Shown one piece after another: positions 1 through 8,826 of a stretch of 64,000 bases of DNA. Below the pieces are notes generated by a model. The model ran no database searches and had not been told where the DNA came from. It saw only the letters and a list, made by a program, of their open reading frames with translations. The translations under genes and the position numbers were made by a program. Position 1 is the stretch's first letter, and each line of letters begins with the position of its first letter. The stretch lies in the NCBI GenBank assembly GCA_942492635.1, contig CALOFP010000003.1, forward strand, positions 124,001-188,000, read 5' to 3'. The stretch comes from CALOFP01 sp942492635 (GTDB lineage Bacteria; UBP6; UBA1177; CALOFP01).

Positions 1-22
1 CCTGTGAATAAGGGGGATTTTT

Positions 23-2350
23 ATGCATAACGAATGGATGGAGATTCTTGACTGGATTACAAAAGAGGGCTTTTCTGAGGCTGCCAGAAATCATCTGAAA
101 AGCAGCAGGCCGATGGATCATGATGAACTCACGAGTGAATTCGCCATGATGGAGGAGGCTTCCACTCTCGCATCCACAGGACTCAACGTATTTAACTACA
201 ATCTAGATACGGTTTACTCCGTAATAATGAACCTTGAAAGGGATGAGCCCATGGAGCCTCTGGACTACAGAAGGCTTGGCGAGTTCCTTGAACACATGAG
301 AAAGACAAAGTCGGCACTTGATAAGGAGACCTGGCTGAGAGCTATCGACTCCATACTCGAAGGTATCGATTTCGACATAGAGCTCGAGATGGTTATCAAG
401 CAGACTGTTAGCGAAAAGGGGGATATCAACTCCAACGCATCTTCGGAGCTGATGAAGATCAGAAGAAATCTTCAGGATACCAACGGGAGGATAAAATCGG
501 AGATCACAACAATGATCAACTCTCCCGAAATGGGATCCCTTCTTCAGGAGGATTATTTCACGGTCCGTGATGATCGGTACGTTCTTCCTTTCAAGACAAC
601 CTTCAAAAGATCGGTGAAGGGAGTTATCCACAACTACTCGAAAACGGGAAGAACCGCCTTTCTCGAGCCCCTTCCCCTCATCGATCTCAACAACAGTCTC
701 AGCCTTCTTTCCGCCAGGGAGGAGGAGGAGATAATAAGGATTCTCAAGGAGTTGAGGCTTCGTCTTCTCGACAATATCCACTACGTGAAGGATCTTGTCA
801 GAATAGCGACACATCTTGAATCCCTCTACATCAAAAACAGGTGGAAATCCCTTTACGGATGTACGGTTCCCGAGTTCGAAGCTGGTAAGGTCGAGGTCAA
901 GGACGCGTGGTATCCGCCCGTTTTCATGCAGCTCGGAGAGAACACGGTGAAAAACGATTTTCTCTTCCGGGAAAACGAGAGGATCATGGTTGTCAGCGGT
1001 CCCAACGCCGGAGGAAAGACGGTTTCACTTAAAACATTCCACGCAGTCTGCGAACTTGGACGCCGCGGATTTCCCGTTCCATGTTCCAAGGCGGTGATTC
1101 CGCTGTTCGAGGATATCTACATGGTTCTCGGTGACCAGCAGGATGCGATCGAGGGTGAATCCAGTTTCTCGGCTCACCTGAAGCAGCTTTCAAAAATAGC
1201 CGAGAAGGCTTCCGAAAACAGTCTGGTACTTATCGATGAGATCGGTACGGGAACGGATCCTCTGCAGGGTGGTGCAATCAGTCGTGCCTACCTCGAATTC
1301 CTGAAGGAGAAGGGATGTTGCACAATCGTCAACTCCCACCTAGCCGAGGTGAAGGCGGTCGCACTTGAGGATGAGGCGTTCATCCCCGTTGCAATGGGAT
1401 ACGACGAAGGCGGGGACAGACCCACCTACCAGTTCATCTACAACCTTGTCGGAGGAAGTAACGCCCTCAGTCTCGTGAAGAAAATCGGTTTCCCGACTCT
1501 CTTCGTCAGGAAACTTGAGAATCTTCTTCTCACGAAGGAAGAGTCGATAGAACCGCTCATAAACAGGCTCAAGAAGAAGGAGCAGGAGATCAACCACAAA
1601 CTCTCCTCCATCTCCGCTACAGAAAACGAGATCGAGAAAAAGGAAGAGGAGATAGAGGCTCTTCGAAGGAAACTTGAGATCAAGGAGCAGAGTTTCGAAC
1701 AGGAACGGCTCAAATCTCTCAAGAAGCTGATGGATCTTGAGGAGGCGGAACTTAAAAGACGTCTTGCCGACTACGACATGAAGAGGGCAAGGGAACGTAT
1801 GGCCGCAGTGAAGAAGGAGCGTGAGGAGATCGAGGAGACAATCAAGCATGAGAAGGTTAAAAGCGACAGAACCGAAGGTATTCCGCTTTCCGAGGTAAAG
1901 GGTCAGGTTAAGCCCGGAGAAACGGTTGTTTACGACAAACTTCTCAAGGTAAAGGGAATTCTCAAGGGAATTTCCGGAAAGAAGGTTGAGATGAGCGTGA
2001 GCGGAAAGATGATGACCGCTCCCATGGAGAGACTTCTGGTTCTCGATGAAAAGATAAAGAAGAAGGTTACATCCGCCAGGGTGGAGGCCACAGCCCGCTA
2101 CGCCGAGAAGATCGATGTGAGAGGAGAGTACGGAGACGACGCGATCGAGAAGGTTGAAAACGCCCTCGACAAGGCCTACGGAAGCGGTTCCGCATCACTC
2201 ACGATTCTCCACGGTCACGGAACAGGAGCTCTTAAAAAGGCCATAAGAAACCATCTTCAATATCTCCAGAAACGTTACGCCATAACCTTCGGCCCCGCAC
2301 CACAGGATGAGGGGGGAGATGGCATAACAATCGTAAAATTTACCCGATAA
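23..2350 (+). CDS. mutS2: Endonuclease MutS2 (MutS-family ATPase with Smr domain)
   Basis: This 775-residue protein has the MutS2 layout and the usual length of the family. A helical core and clamp come first, then the MutS ATPase with Walker A GPNAGGKT near residues 326-333 and Walker B LVLIDEIGTGTDP near residue 403. A long charged coiled coil follows (about residues 510-620), and a C-terminal Smr nuclease domain with IDVRG and LHGHGTGALK motifs (about 693-770). MutS2 proteins are known to act on branched DNA or on collided ribosomes rather than in mismatch repair; which role applies here is unknown. The ATG follows AAGGGGG with a six-base gap, so the start is well supported. No partner gene is visible, because upstream lies outside the window and the downstream gene is 263 bases away. 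Confidence 0.95.
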   Translation: MHNEWMEILDWITKEGFSEAARNHLKSSRPMDHDELTSEFAMMEEASTLASTGLNVFNYNLDTVYSVIMNLERDEPMEPLDYRRLGEFLEHMRKTKSALDKETWLRAIDSILEGIDFDIELEMVIKQTVSEKGDINSNASSELMKIRRNLQDTNGRIKSEITTMINSPEMGSLLQEDYFTVRDDRYVLPFKTTFKRSVKGVIHNYSKTGRTAFLEPLPLIDLNNSLSLLSAREEEEIIRILKELRLRLLDNIHYVKDLVRIATHLESLYIKNRWKSLYGCTVPEFEAGKVEVKDAWYPPVFMQLGENTVKNDFLFRENERIMVVSGPNAGGKTVSLKTFHAVCELGRRGFPVPCSKAVIPLFEDIYMVLGDQQDAIEGESSFSAHLKQLSKIAEKASENSLVLIDEIGTGTDPLQGGAISRAYLEFLKEKGCCTIVNSHLAEVKAVALEDEAFIPVAMGYDEGGDRPTYQFIYNLVGGSNALSLVKKIGFPTLFVRKLENLLLTKEESIEPLINRLKKKEQEINHKLSSISATENEIEKKEEEIEALRRKLEIKEQSFEQERLKSLKKLMDLEEAELKRRLADYDMKRARERMAAVKKEREEIEETIKHEKVKSDRTEGIPLSEVKGQVKPGETVVYDKLLKVKGILKGISGKKVEMSVSGKMMTAPMERLLVLDEKIKKKVTSARVEATARYAEKIDVRGEYGDDAIEKVENALDKAYGSGSASLTILHGHGTGALKKAIRNHLQYLQKRYAITFGPAPQDEGGDGITIVKFTR

Positions 2351-2613
2351 AGACATAACTTTTCGAATAGAAAGCGTTTTCAGAGAATTTATCTTCAGGT
2401 AGATTCAATTTATTATCGAAGGAATAGTGCTGCAGTTATTATTTAATCAAATGATTGTTGATGTGGCTTCCGGCTTTTTCCTGCACCCTTCCAGATCCGG
2501 ATAATCCTGGCTATTTTAACAGGGGATGACTCTATGAGACGCCATCCCTTCCAATTTCTTCCTGAGAGATTTACCATATGTATAGAATCGAATGAATTTA
2601 CACGGAGGTCTTC

Positions 2614-5600
2614 ATGAATAATCGGGTCCTGTATTTTTTATTTATGCTGTTCTCATTTACCGGTGCCATTGGAATTGAATTGACGGAAGAGGAAAAAGCC
2701 TGGATTGCGGAGGTTGGAGAGGTCCGTTATGCTCCCGATCCCCACTACGCTCCAGTGGAGTTCGTAACTGTGGATGGAAGTTTTCAGGGAATTTCAATCG
2801 ATATGCTGCAGTTGATAGAGCAGCGTACAGGTTTGAAAATGAACTATATAAATCCTGGCAGCTGGACCAACCTGCTCAGAATGGCGAAAACAAGGGAGAT
2901 TGATGTCTTTACCGGCATGAAAACCGAAGATCGCTCCAAGTATCTCAACTTTACTGACCCGATGATTGAATTGGACAATGTTATTGTTGTACGCAGCAGG
3001 GAGAAGGGAATCATTACTCTGGACGACCTCAAAGGGCAAAAAGTTGCAACTGTAAAGGACTATGCTGTCAACGAATTCCTCAGAAAAAACTATCCTGAGA
3101 TAGAAAGAAGAGAGTTCATCGATACGAAAAGCGGAATTCTTGCAGTTTCAAGGGGAGAGATCGGAGCAATGATTGTCGATCTCGGTAACGCCTCGGCGGT
3201 GATCGACGGAGAGGGAATATATAACCTCAGGGTAGCGGGTTCAACCGGTTACAGTTACAATCTTGCATTCGGATCGCGTAACGATAAGCCCCTGTTGAAT
3301 TCGATTCTCAGTAAGGGCTTGGCATCAATCACGAAAGAGGAGCGGCGGGAGATTAAAAAGCGCTGGATAGTGCTTCTCGATAAACCTGTTCCCGAGGAGG
3401 AGGTCCCCCTCTTTTCAAACCTTATACTTCTGACGATTTTCGGAATAATATCTGGTGTAATTTTGCTCTCGTTGCTTTTGCTCTTCTGGAAAAGCCTCAA
3501 GTGGAGGTACACGATAATATCGGGAATCCTGTTTCTTGGCACCTTCATGGTTTTCTATTTTCAGTTTTTTACTGGGGAAGATGATTTTTTATCCCCTGAG
3601 GAGCGTGCGTGGCTCAAAAGACATGACGGAATAATTTCTCTTGCCCCTGATCCCGCCTTTCATCCGATCGAATTTTTTGATTCTGCAGGAAGATATGATG
3701 GGATTACATCCGACTACATCAGGCTTCTTGAAAAAAAACTGGGTATTCGTTTCGATATTGTGAAGCTGGGCAGCTGGAGTGAGGTTGTCGACTATGCAAA
3801 AAAGGGTCGAATTAACGGTTGGACCGCGGCGACAAAGAATCCACAGCGTTCGGAATTTATGATTTTTACAGAGCCATACATAAATATTCCCAATGTCATT
3901 CTTTTGCGGAAAGGCGATGAAAGAAGACTATCTATCAGCGATCTCAAGGGAATGCGGATTGGAGTAGCTAAGGGGTATGCGACCCATGATTTTCTTGTGA
4001 AGAATCATCCCGAGATGGATCTTGTTCCAATATCAGATGAACTGACAGTTCTTACAAGACTATCCTTCGGAGAGATCGATACTGCCGTGATTAACGCAGC
4101 CGCAGCATCATACTTCATTGAGAAAAAAGGTATTGCAAACCTTAGAATTGCGGGGGATGCGGGTATCGATTTCAAACTTGGAATTGCAGTAACAAAGGAT
4201 AACCGTATGCTTCGCAGGATTCTTGAAAAAGGTCTGTCGCGTATAACGGAAAATGAAAAGAGGACGATTAACAGAAAATGGATAAGTCTCGGGGATGTTC
4301 CCTTCTATCAGAGAACGGAATTCTACCTGTATGTTGGTGTTGTAGGAGGTCTTATTCTGTCATTTTTCTCAGCTATTTTTCTTCTAAATCTGATTTTTAG
4401 AAGAAAAGTTCATTCCAAAGTGAGCAAAATTTCCCGGGAAATGGATATCTGCGGAGAGCGGTTGGAGTTTCTATCCGGGATACTTGACGCTCTTCCGGCA
4501 AAGACGGTTGTTGTGGACGAGAAGGGAGATTTAGTTTTTGCCGACCGGGAATTTCAGAAACTTTTCGGATGTACTGGTGAGCCGTGGAAAATATGTAATC
4601 TGTGGGATGTGATTCCGACATTGGTAAACTATAGGGAGGAGATGAAAAATCTCTTTCGAAGCGGAAGAGGGAAAGTTTTTTATTCGGTTAAAATCATTGT
4701 GGACGAACCCTTCATATACGATATTGAAATAACAAACAGGAGAAATAAAGGGAAAAATTATGCTGTTATCTGTTTTAAAGATGTCTCGAAGCAGAAAAGA
4801 ACCCTCTCTGTAAGGAAAAGAGAGGCAATCATGACGGGAATCGGACGAGTCATAGGGGTGTTCGTTAACGATTTTTCAATCCGTTTAAACAGACTTTCCG
4901 GGAATATCGGTCTACTGTCGGATGAAGTGGATCTGATTGAATCTGAAAAGCGGGAAAAGCTGCATGAAACCGTAAATGAATTAAAAGAAAACTCTGCAGA
5001 TATAAAAAAATTACTCGGCAGATTCATTTCACTTTCCATGAAGCCTTCCTCCTCGTTTAAATCGATTGATCTTGTTGATTCCATTGATAAAGTCAGGCGA
5101 ATGTGCGTTGAGCATTTTCCAGAAAATATTGTTGTGAGTACGAACATCAACGAAAGAGGTATACTCGTAAAGGGCGATTCATCGCTTCTGGAAACCATGC
5201 TGTATAACATATGTGACAACTCCATGCACTCAATGACAACAATGAGAAAAAAGGGGGAAATGGTGGGTGGCGTAATTCGCATTGATCTGGATTTCTTACA
5301 TGCAAACAGATACTTCGAGACCGTTTACCCTGAAGCTGTAGCTGACCGAGAGTATTGTGTTTTGACGGTGCGGGATAGTGGCGCGGGAATAGAATATGAG
5401 AATATCGACAGGGTTTTTGAACCATTTTTCAGCCAGAGGTCCGATGAAGAGGCAAAAGGATTGGGGTTGTCGGTAGCATACTATATTGCGAGGTCCCACA
5501 GTGGATTTATCGAAGTTAATTCTGAACAGGGTAGAGGTTGCGCCGTGACAATTTTCCTTCCTCTTATCGGGCAGACTCTCAGAAAAATTGTTGAACCACA

Positions 5601-5985
5601 GGAAAAAGTCGGCTCCGCTACTGCGGAAAGATCAGTTCTACTGATCGACTCCGTCGACGGATCCAGAATGATGAAAAGAAGACAGCTGGAAGAGATGGGT
5701 TTTCCGGTATATGAATGTAGGACACTGAGGGAAGGACTGAGATTCCTTAATGAAGGAAGCTGCGCTATAGATATTCTTTTTGCAAACATTGACTTCGATC
5801 CAAGCAACTCATACGCACTCATTGCAAAGATAAAGGAACTCTTTCCAGATCTGGATACGATTCTACTTTCACGATACTGGAATGAAAATGAGAAAGACTC
5901 ATTACGGAATTTGGGTATCAATGAATTTCTGGAAGAACCGGTCTTTATTCGCAAGCTGCAGAGAGGAATTGATTCATGCAGTTGA
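2614..5985 (+). CDS. Hybrid sensor with two periplasmic binding domains, PAS, kinase core and receiver; phosphoacceptor residues lost
   Basis: The order is: signal peptide (1-20), bacterial solute-binding family 3 domain (about 21-260), two membrane segments (about 268-290 and 298-318), a second solute-binding domain (about 327-563), a third membrane segment (570-593), a PAS-like region (617-730), a kinase core and a receiver. The ATP-binding half looks intact, with N-box N865/N869, DSGAGI at 921 and a GLGLS G-box. The H-box, however, reads VNDF, so Asn752 sits where the phosphorylated His is expected. In the receiver Asn1058 replaces the phosphoacceptor Asp, and EEP at 1107-1109 replaces the conserved Lys-Pro. 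The architecture resembles BvgS/EvgS-type sensors of small solutes. Loss of His and Asp suggests a non-canonical or allosteric role, an inference from motif alignment by eye. No response regulator gene is adjacent. GGAGG precedes the ATG. Confidence 0.85.
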   Translation: MNNRVLYFLFMLFSFTGAIGIELTEEEKAWIAEVGEVRYAPDPHYAPVEFVTVDGSFQGISIDMLQLIEQRTGLKMNYINPGSWTNLLRMAKTREIDVFTGMKTEDRSKYLNFTDPMIELDNVIVVRSREKGIITLDDLKGQKVATVKDYAVNEFLRKNYPEIERREFIDTKSGILAVSRGEIGAMIVDLGNASAVIDGEGIYNLRVAGSTGYSYNLAFGSRNDKPLLNSILSKGLASITKEERREIKKRWIVLLDKPVPEEEVPLFSNLILLTIFGIISGVILLSLLLLFWKSLKWRYTIISGILFLGTFMVFYFQFFTGEDDFLSPEERAWLKRHDGIISLAPDPAFHPIEFFDSAGRYDGITSDYIRLLEKKLGIRFDIVKLGSWSEVVDYAKKGRINGWTAATKNPQRSEFMIFTEPYINIPNVILLRKGDERRLSISDLKGMRIGVAKGYATHDFLVKNHPEMDLVPISDELTVLTRLSFGEIDTAVINAAAASYFIEKKGIANLRIAGDAGIDFKLGIAVTKDNRMLRRILEKGLSRITENEKRTINRKWISLGDVPFYQRTEFYLYVGVVGGLILSFFSAIFLLNLIFRRKVHSKVSKISREMDICGERLEFLSGILDALPAKTVVVDEKGDLVFADREFQKLFGCTGEPWKICNLWDVIPTLVNYREEMKNLFRSGRGKVFYSVKIIVDEPFIYDIEITNRRNKGKNYAVICFKDVSKQKRTLSVRKREAIMTGIGRVIGVFVNDFSIRLNRLSGNIGLLSDEVDLIESEKREKLHETVNELKENSADIKKLLGRFISLSMKPSSSFKSIDLVDSIDKVRRMCVEHFPENIVVSTNINERGILVKGDSSLLETMLYNICDNSMHSMTTMRKKGEMVGGVIRIDLDFLHANRYFETVYPEAVADREYCVLTVRDSGAGIEYENIDRVFEPFFSQRSDEEAKGLGLSVAYYIARSHSGFIEVNSEQGRGCAVTIFLPLIGQTLRKIVEPQEKVGSATAERSVLLIDSVDGSRMMKRRQLEEMGFPVYECRTLREGLRFLNEGSCAIDILFANIDFDPSNSYALIAKIKELFPDLDTILLSRYWNENEKDSLRNLGINEFLEEPVFIRKLQRGIDSCS

Positions 5986-6684
5986 TATTTTTATGACTTT
6001 TGCGGGATATGAAAATTCAGGAGTTGGAAAAGAGATCATTCGCTTTCTAAATTTTTTCTTCTTTACATTCAAATAGCAATTATCCAGGCATTTATACATG
6101 TCAATAGTTCAAATCCAATATCATAATGTTTCGGCAGGATTCTTAGACTCTAGACCTCTTTTTCGAGGGGCTCTCGTTGTAGTTGATTCTCATTAAAAGA
6201 GCGTCTTCTGTATGGTTGACCGAGAGGTTTTTTTAGTAGATGGAAAACAATTTTGGGAAAATGATGCGCTGATGTTAAAAGCTTGTTTGAAGAATCGGTT
6301 CGATGCTGAGAAAACCTGAAGGGTTAAAAAGTAATATATCCAAACAGTTAAAAGTGCGAAATTATTATTCATACCTTTAGAGAAAATTGCATGGGCTGAA
6401 TAGTTTAGTTTAGTCGAAAATATTGGTGCTTCGGCTAACGTTTCTTTGCATGCTTTACTTGTCGTGGGAAACGATAAAAAAATTTTAATATTCAATAGCT
6501 ATTGTTGTGTTCTTTTGGATGCCTGCAAACCGTGGGGAGGTTCTTGAAGCGGGTGGTCAAAATGCAAACTTGATAAAATCAATGGTGTCTTCACCAAGGT
6601 GGTTTTCACGATGAGCTGTCTGAAGTGAAACATATTTGTCATCGTGGTGTATGGAATTAACTTAGATTATCGATGGGGTGCTTT
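5986..6684 (+). other. Gene-poor spacer of about 700 bases
   Basis: This AT-rich stretch lies between the sensor gene and the LRR lipoprotein. The only sizeable open frame, on the minus strand at 6193-6495, has no recognisable motif, no Shine-Dalgarno and low-complexity composition. I see no RNA gene, strong hairpin or repeat. It probably holds the promoter of the downstream lipoprotein, but no convincing -35/-10 pair could be picked. Confidence 0.5.
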
Positions 6685-8085
6685 ATGAAACGATTTTTAA
6701 TTTATGGGGTTGTTTCCCTTCTCCTTTGTGTTGCCTCCTGTGGAGACGAAAGTAAGAATTCCTCAGGAAATGAGGAATCAAATGATTTCTCTGCTGGGGT
6801 TGGTGAAAATGATGATGCTGACATTCACGCAGGAGACTCCGGTGATACGGGAGACTCCGGTGATACGGGAGACTCCGGTGATACGGGAGACTCCGGTGAT
6901 TCGGGAGACTCCGGTGATTCAGGAGACTCTGGTGATTCGGGGGATTCCGGTGATTCGGGGGATTCCGGTGATTCGGGAGATCCTGATCCTGTTGATGACA
7001 ATGTCGTAAATTTTACGGATAAGAACCTGGAGATGTGTATCCGTATTGAGATTGGGAAAACAAAGGAAGAGGATGGAGATGTCTTAAAAGATGACCTTAA
7101 GGGGATTTTTGAACTTGATTGCAGCTTCAGTCATGTTGCATCTCTTGATGGTGTAGAACATCTTGTGAATATTAAGAAATTATATCTTATAGGTAACAAG
7201 ATCGGCAGTGTTAAGCCGCTTGGCTCTCTAGAGAATCTGGTTGAACTCAACCTTGCGTCGAATACAATCGAAAATATTGAGCCGTTGGCGAAAATCAAGT
7301 CTTTGAAGGGGCTTTCTCTTCACTCTAACAAAAGTGTTGACCTTTCGCCCATTTCAAAGATGACTCAGCTTGAATTCCTGGTGATTTCAAAGACAGGTCT
7401 TACCGATGTTGCTGTTCTGAAAGATCTTACAGCGCTGGAATACCTTGACCTTGAAGAGAATAAGATTACCAATTTTTCGGAGCTCTCAAATCTGAAAAAG
7501 CTTCAATATCTTGATCTGACGGCAACGGGTATTTCAGACATAAGTCATCTGAGCGGACTTACAGAGATGATCAAGCTGAAGTTGCAGAATAATCCGGTAG
7601 CGTCTATTGAAGTGCTCAAAAACTTCAAGAATTTGAAGTCTCTGGATCTCATGGGTACGATGGTTGCGGATACGGCGCCTTTAAAAGAACTTGTCTCTCT
7701 GTTGGAGCTCAACATGAACCTGGTTAAGAAGGTGGATCTCAACCATCTTTCCGGCCTGACGGAACTGAGGAAACTTCATTTGTGGTATAACAAGATCTCC
7801 GATATCTCTGCTCTGGCCGGTCTCGTAAAACTTGACCGTCTTGAGATCGGGGGGAACGAAATAGAGGATATTTCTGTTCTGGCAGGAATGACGGACATGG
7901 AAAATTTGTATATAAATTTTAACAAGATCCGAGACATTACGCCTCTCAAGGAAATGAAGAAGCTCAAAGAGCTTCAAATCGGTTCAAATTGCATCGAAGA
8001 TTTTGCACCTCTGGATGAGATAATCGCTGCCGGAGCCGAGGTTGTACGGCCTGAACAGATGGATCCGGAAAGATGCGGAAAATAA
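6685..8085 (+). CDS. Internalin-like leucine-rich-repeat lipoprotein with (S/T)GD repeat linker
   Basis: Start ATG 6685 is preferred over the ATG at 6673 because GGGG lies six bases upstream and the peptide then begins with a clean lipoprotein signal. The lipobox VASC puts the lipidated Cys at residue 19. A low-complexity linker of tandem Ser/Thr-Gly-Asp triplets follows (about residues 50-100). The rest of the 466-residue protein is about thirteen 21-22-residue leucine-rich repeats of the internalin type (LxxLxxLxLxxNxIxDIxxL). The protein is expected to sit on the outer or inner membrane surface, with the LRR solenoid as a protein- or glycan-binding surface. Its ligand is unknown. It stands alone, with long non-coding spacers on both sides, which suggests a single-gene transcript. 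Confidence 0.85.
   Translation: MKRFLIYGVVSLLLCVASCGDESKNSSGNEESNDFSAGVGENDDADIHAGDSGDTGDSGDTGDSGDTGDSGDSGDSGDSGDSGDSGDSGDSGDSGDSGDPDPVDDNVVNFTDKNLEMCIRIEIGKTKEEDGDVLKDDLKGIFELDCSFSHVASLDGVEHLVNIKKLYLIGNKIGSVKPLGSLENLVELNLASNTIENIEPLAKIKSLKGLSLHSNKSVDLSPISKMTQLEFLVISKTGLTDVAVLKDLTALEYLDLEENKITNFSELSNLKKLQYLDLTATGISDISHLSGLTEMIKLKLQNNPVASIEVLKNFKNLKSLDLMGTMVADTAPLKELVSLLELNMNLVKKVDLNHLSGLTELRKLHLWYNKISDISALAGLVKLDRLEIGGNEIEDISVLAGMTDMENLYINFNKIRDITPLKEMKKLKELQIGSNCIEDFAPLDEIIAAGAEVVRPEQMDPERCGK
6832..6981 (+). repeat. In-frame triplet-codon tandem repeat coding (Ser/Thr)-Gly-Asp
   Basis: About 150 bases of near-identical 9- and 18-base units (core GACTCCGGTGATACGG) encode the flexible acidic linker of the LRR lipoprotein. 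The unit length is a multiple of three, so slippage would change linker length without breaking the frame. Confidence 0.85.
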
Positions 8086-8826
8086 AATCGAAATAATCGG
8101 ATGGTGTGTTTCCACAAATCGCTATGATCCTTTCGCCCTTCTGGAGTTGACTGACGGTACTGCTGAAAATCTAATCGTTTGCTAGAATACCTTTGATGAT
8201 CATCTATAATTGTGGGATTAATTTGATCGTTTGATATTCTTTGGAAAGTACCATTGGCACCATGGATCTTAATGGAATTGTTCTCGCAAAATCTGGAGAA
8301 GATCCTGCTTTTAAACTCTATTCTTCCCTTTGTCATTTGGTCGCTTAAACAATCCTGAATATGAAACCGATGTAAATTCATCAAAATTATGTGAGTGATA
8401 GAAATAGTCATGAGTGGCAAAGGCTGATCACTATGCAATACCACGTTGTCAATAGTTTTTTAAAAGGTTGATGTGTCGTCAACTTTCGGCAAATTTGTTT
8501 TGAATTCGTGCCTTTTTAAGATTTCATCTTTTTGAGGATGACAGCAATTTTGTAACGGAAGAGAAGGTTTCTAACGGGATTTTAAATAGCCGTTCCAAAA
8601 TTCAACAAATTTTCATTGTTTCAATAGGTTCGTGTCGAAATTATGTGTACGGTCGCGAAAAAACGAGCAGGCGATATGATTAAAAAAAACAAGGTTGTAC
8701 ATGTGTGAAAATATTAGTCGTACTAAATGCGGAGTTTTGCTGGTCTGTAAAAGTTAGTTAAGTCGAGTACGTGAGAATCAAAACTAGCATGATTATGCAT
8801 CTTAATTAACTATCGTGGAGGAAACG
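8086..8826 (+). other. Gene-poor spacer of about 740 bases
   Basis: No coding region is supported here. A minus-strand open frame entering from 7974 up to 8444 is a shadow of the LRR gene extended by chance. The stretch is AT-rich and lacks obvious inverted repeats, tRNA-like structure or similarity to the repeats elsewhere in the window. Confidence 0.5.

Noticed and set aside
203..814. 203-residue minus-strand frame inside mutS2
   Set aside because: Antisense shadow without a ribosome-binding site or recognisable motif.
6193..6495. 100-residue minus-strand frame in the 5986-6684 spacer
   Set aside because: No Shine-Dalgarno, no motif, low-complexity composition; more likely chance.
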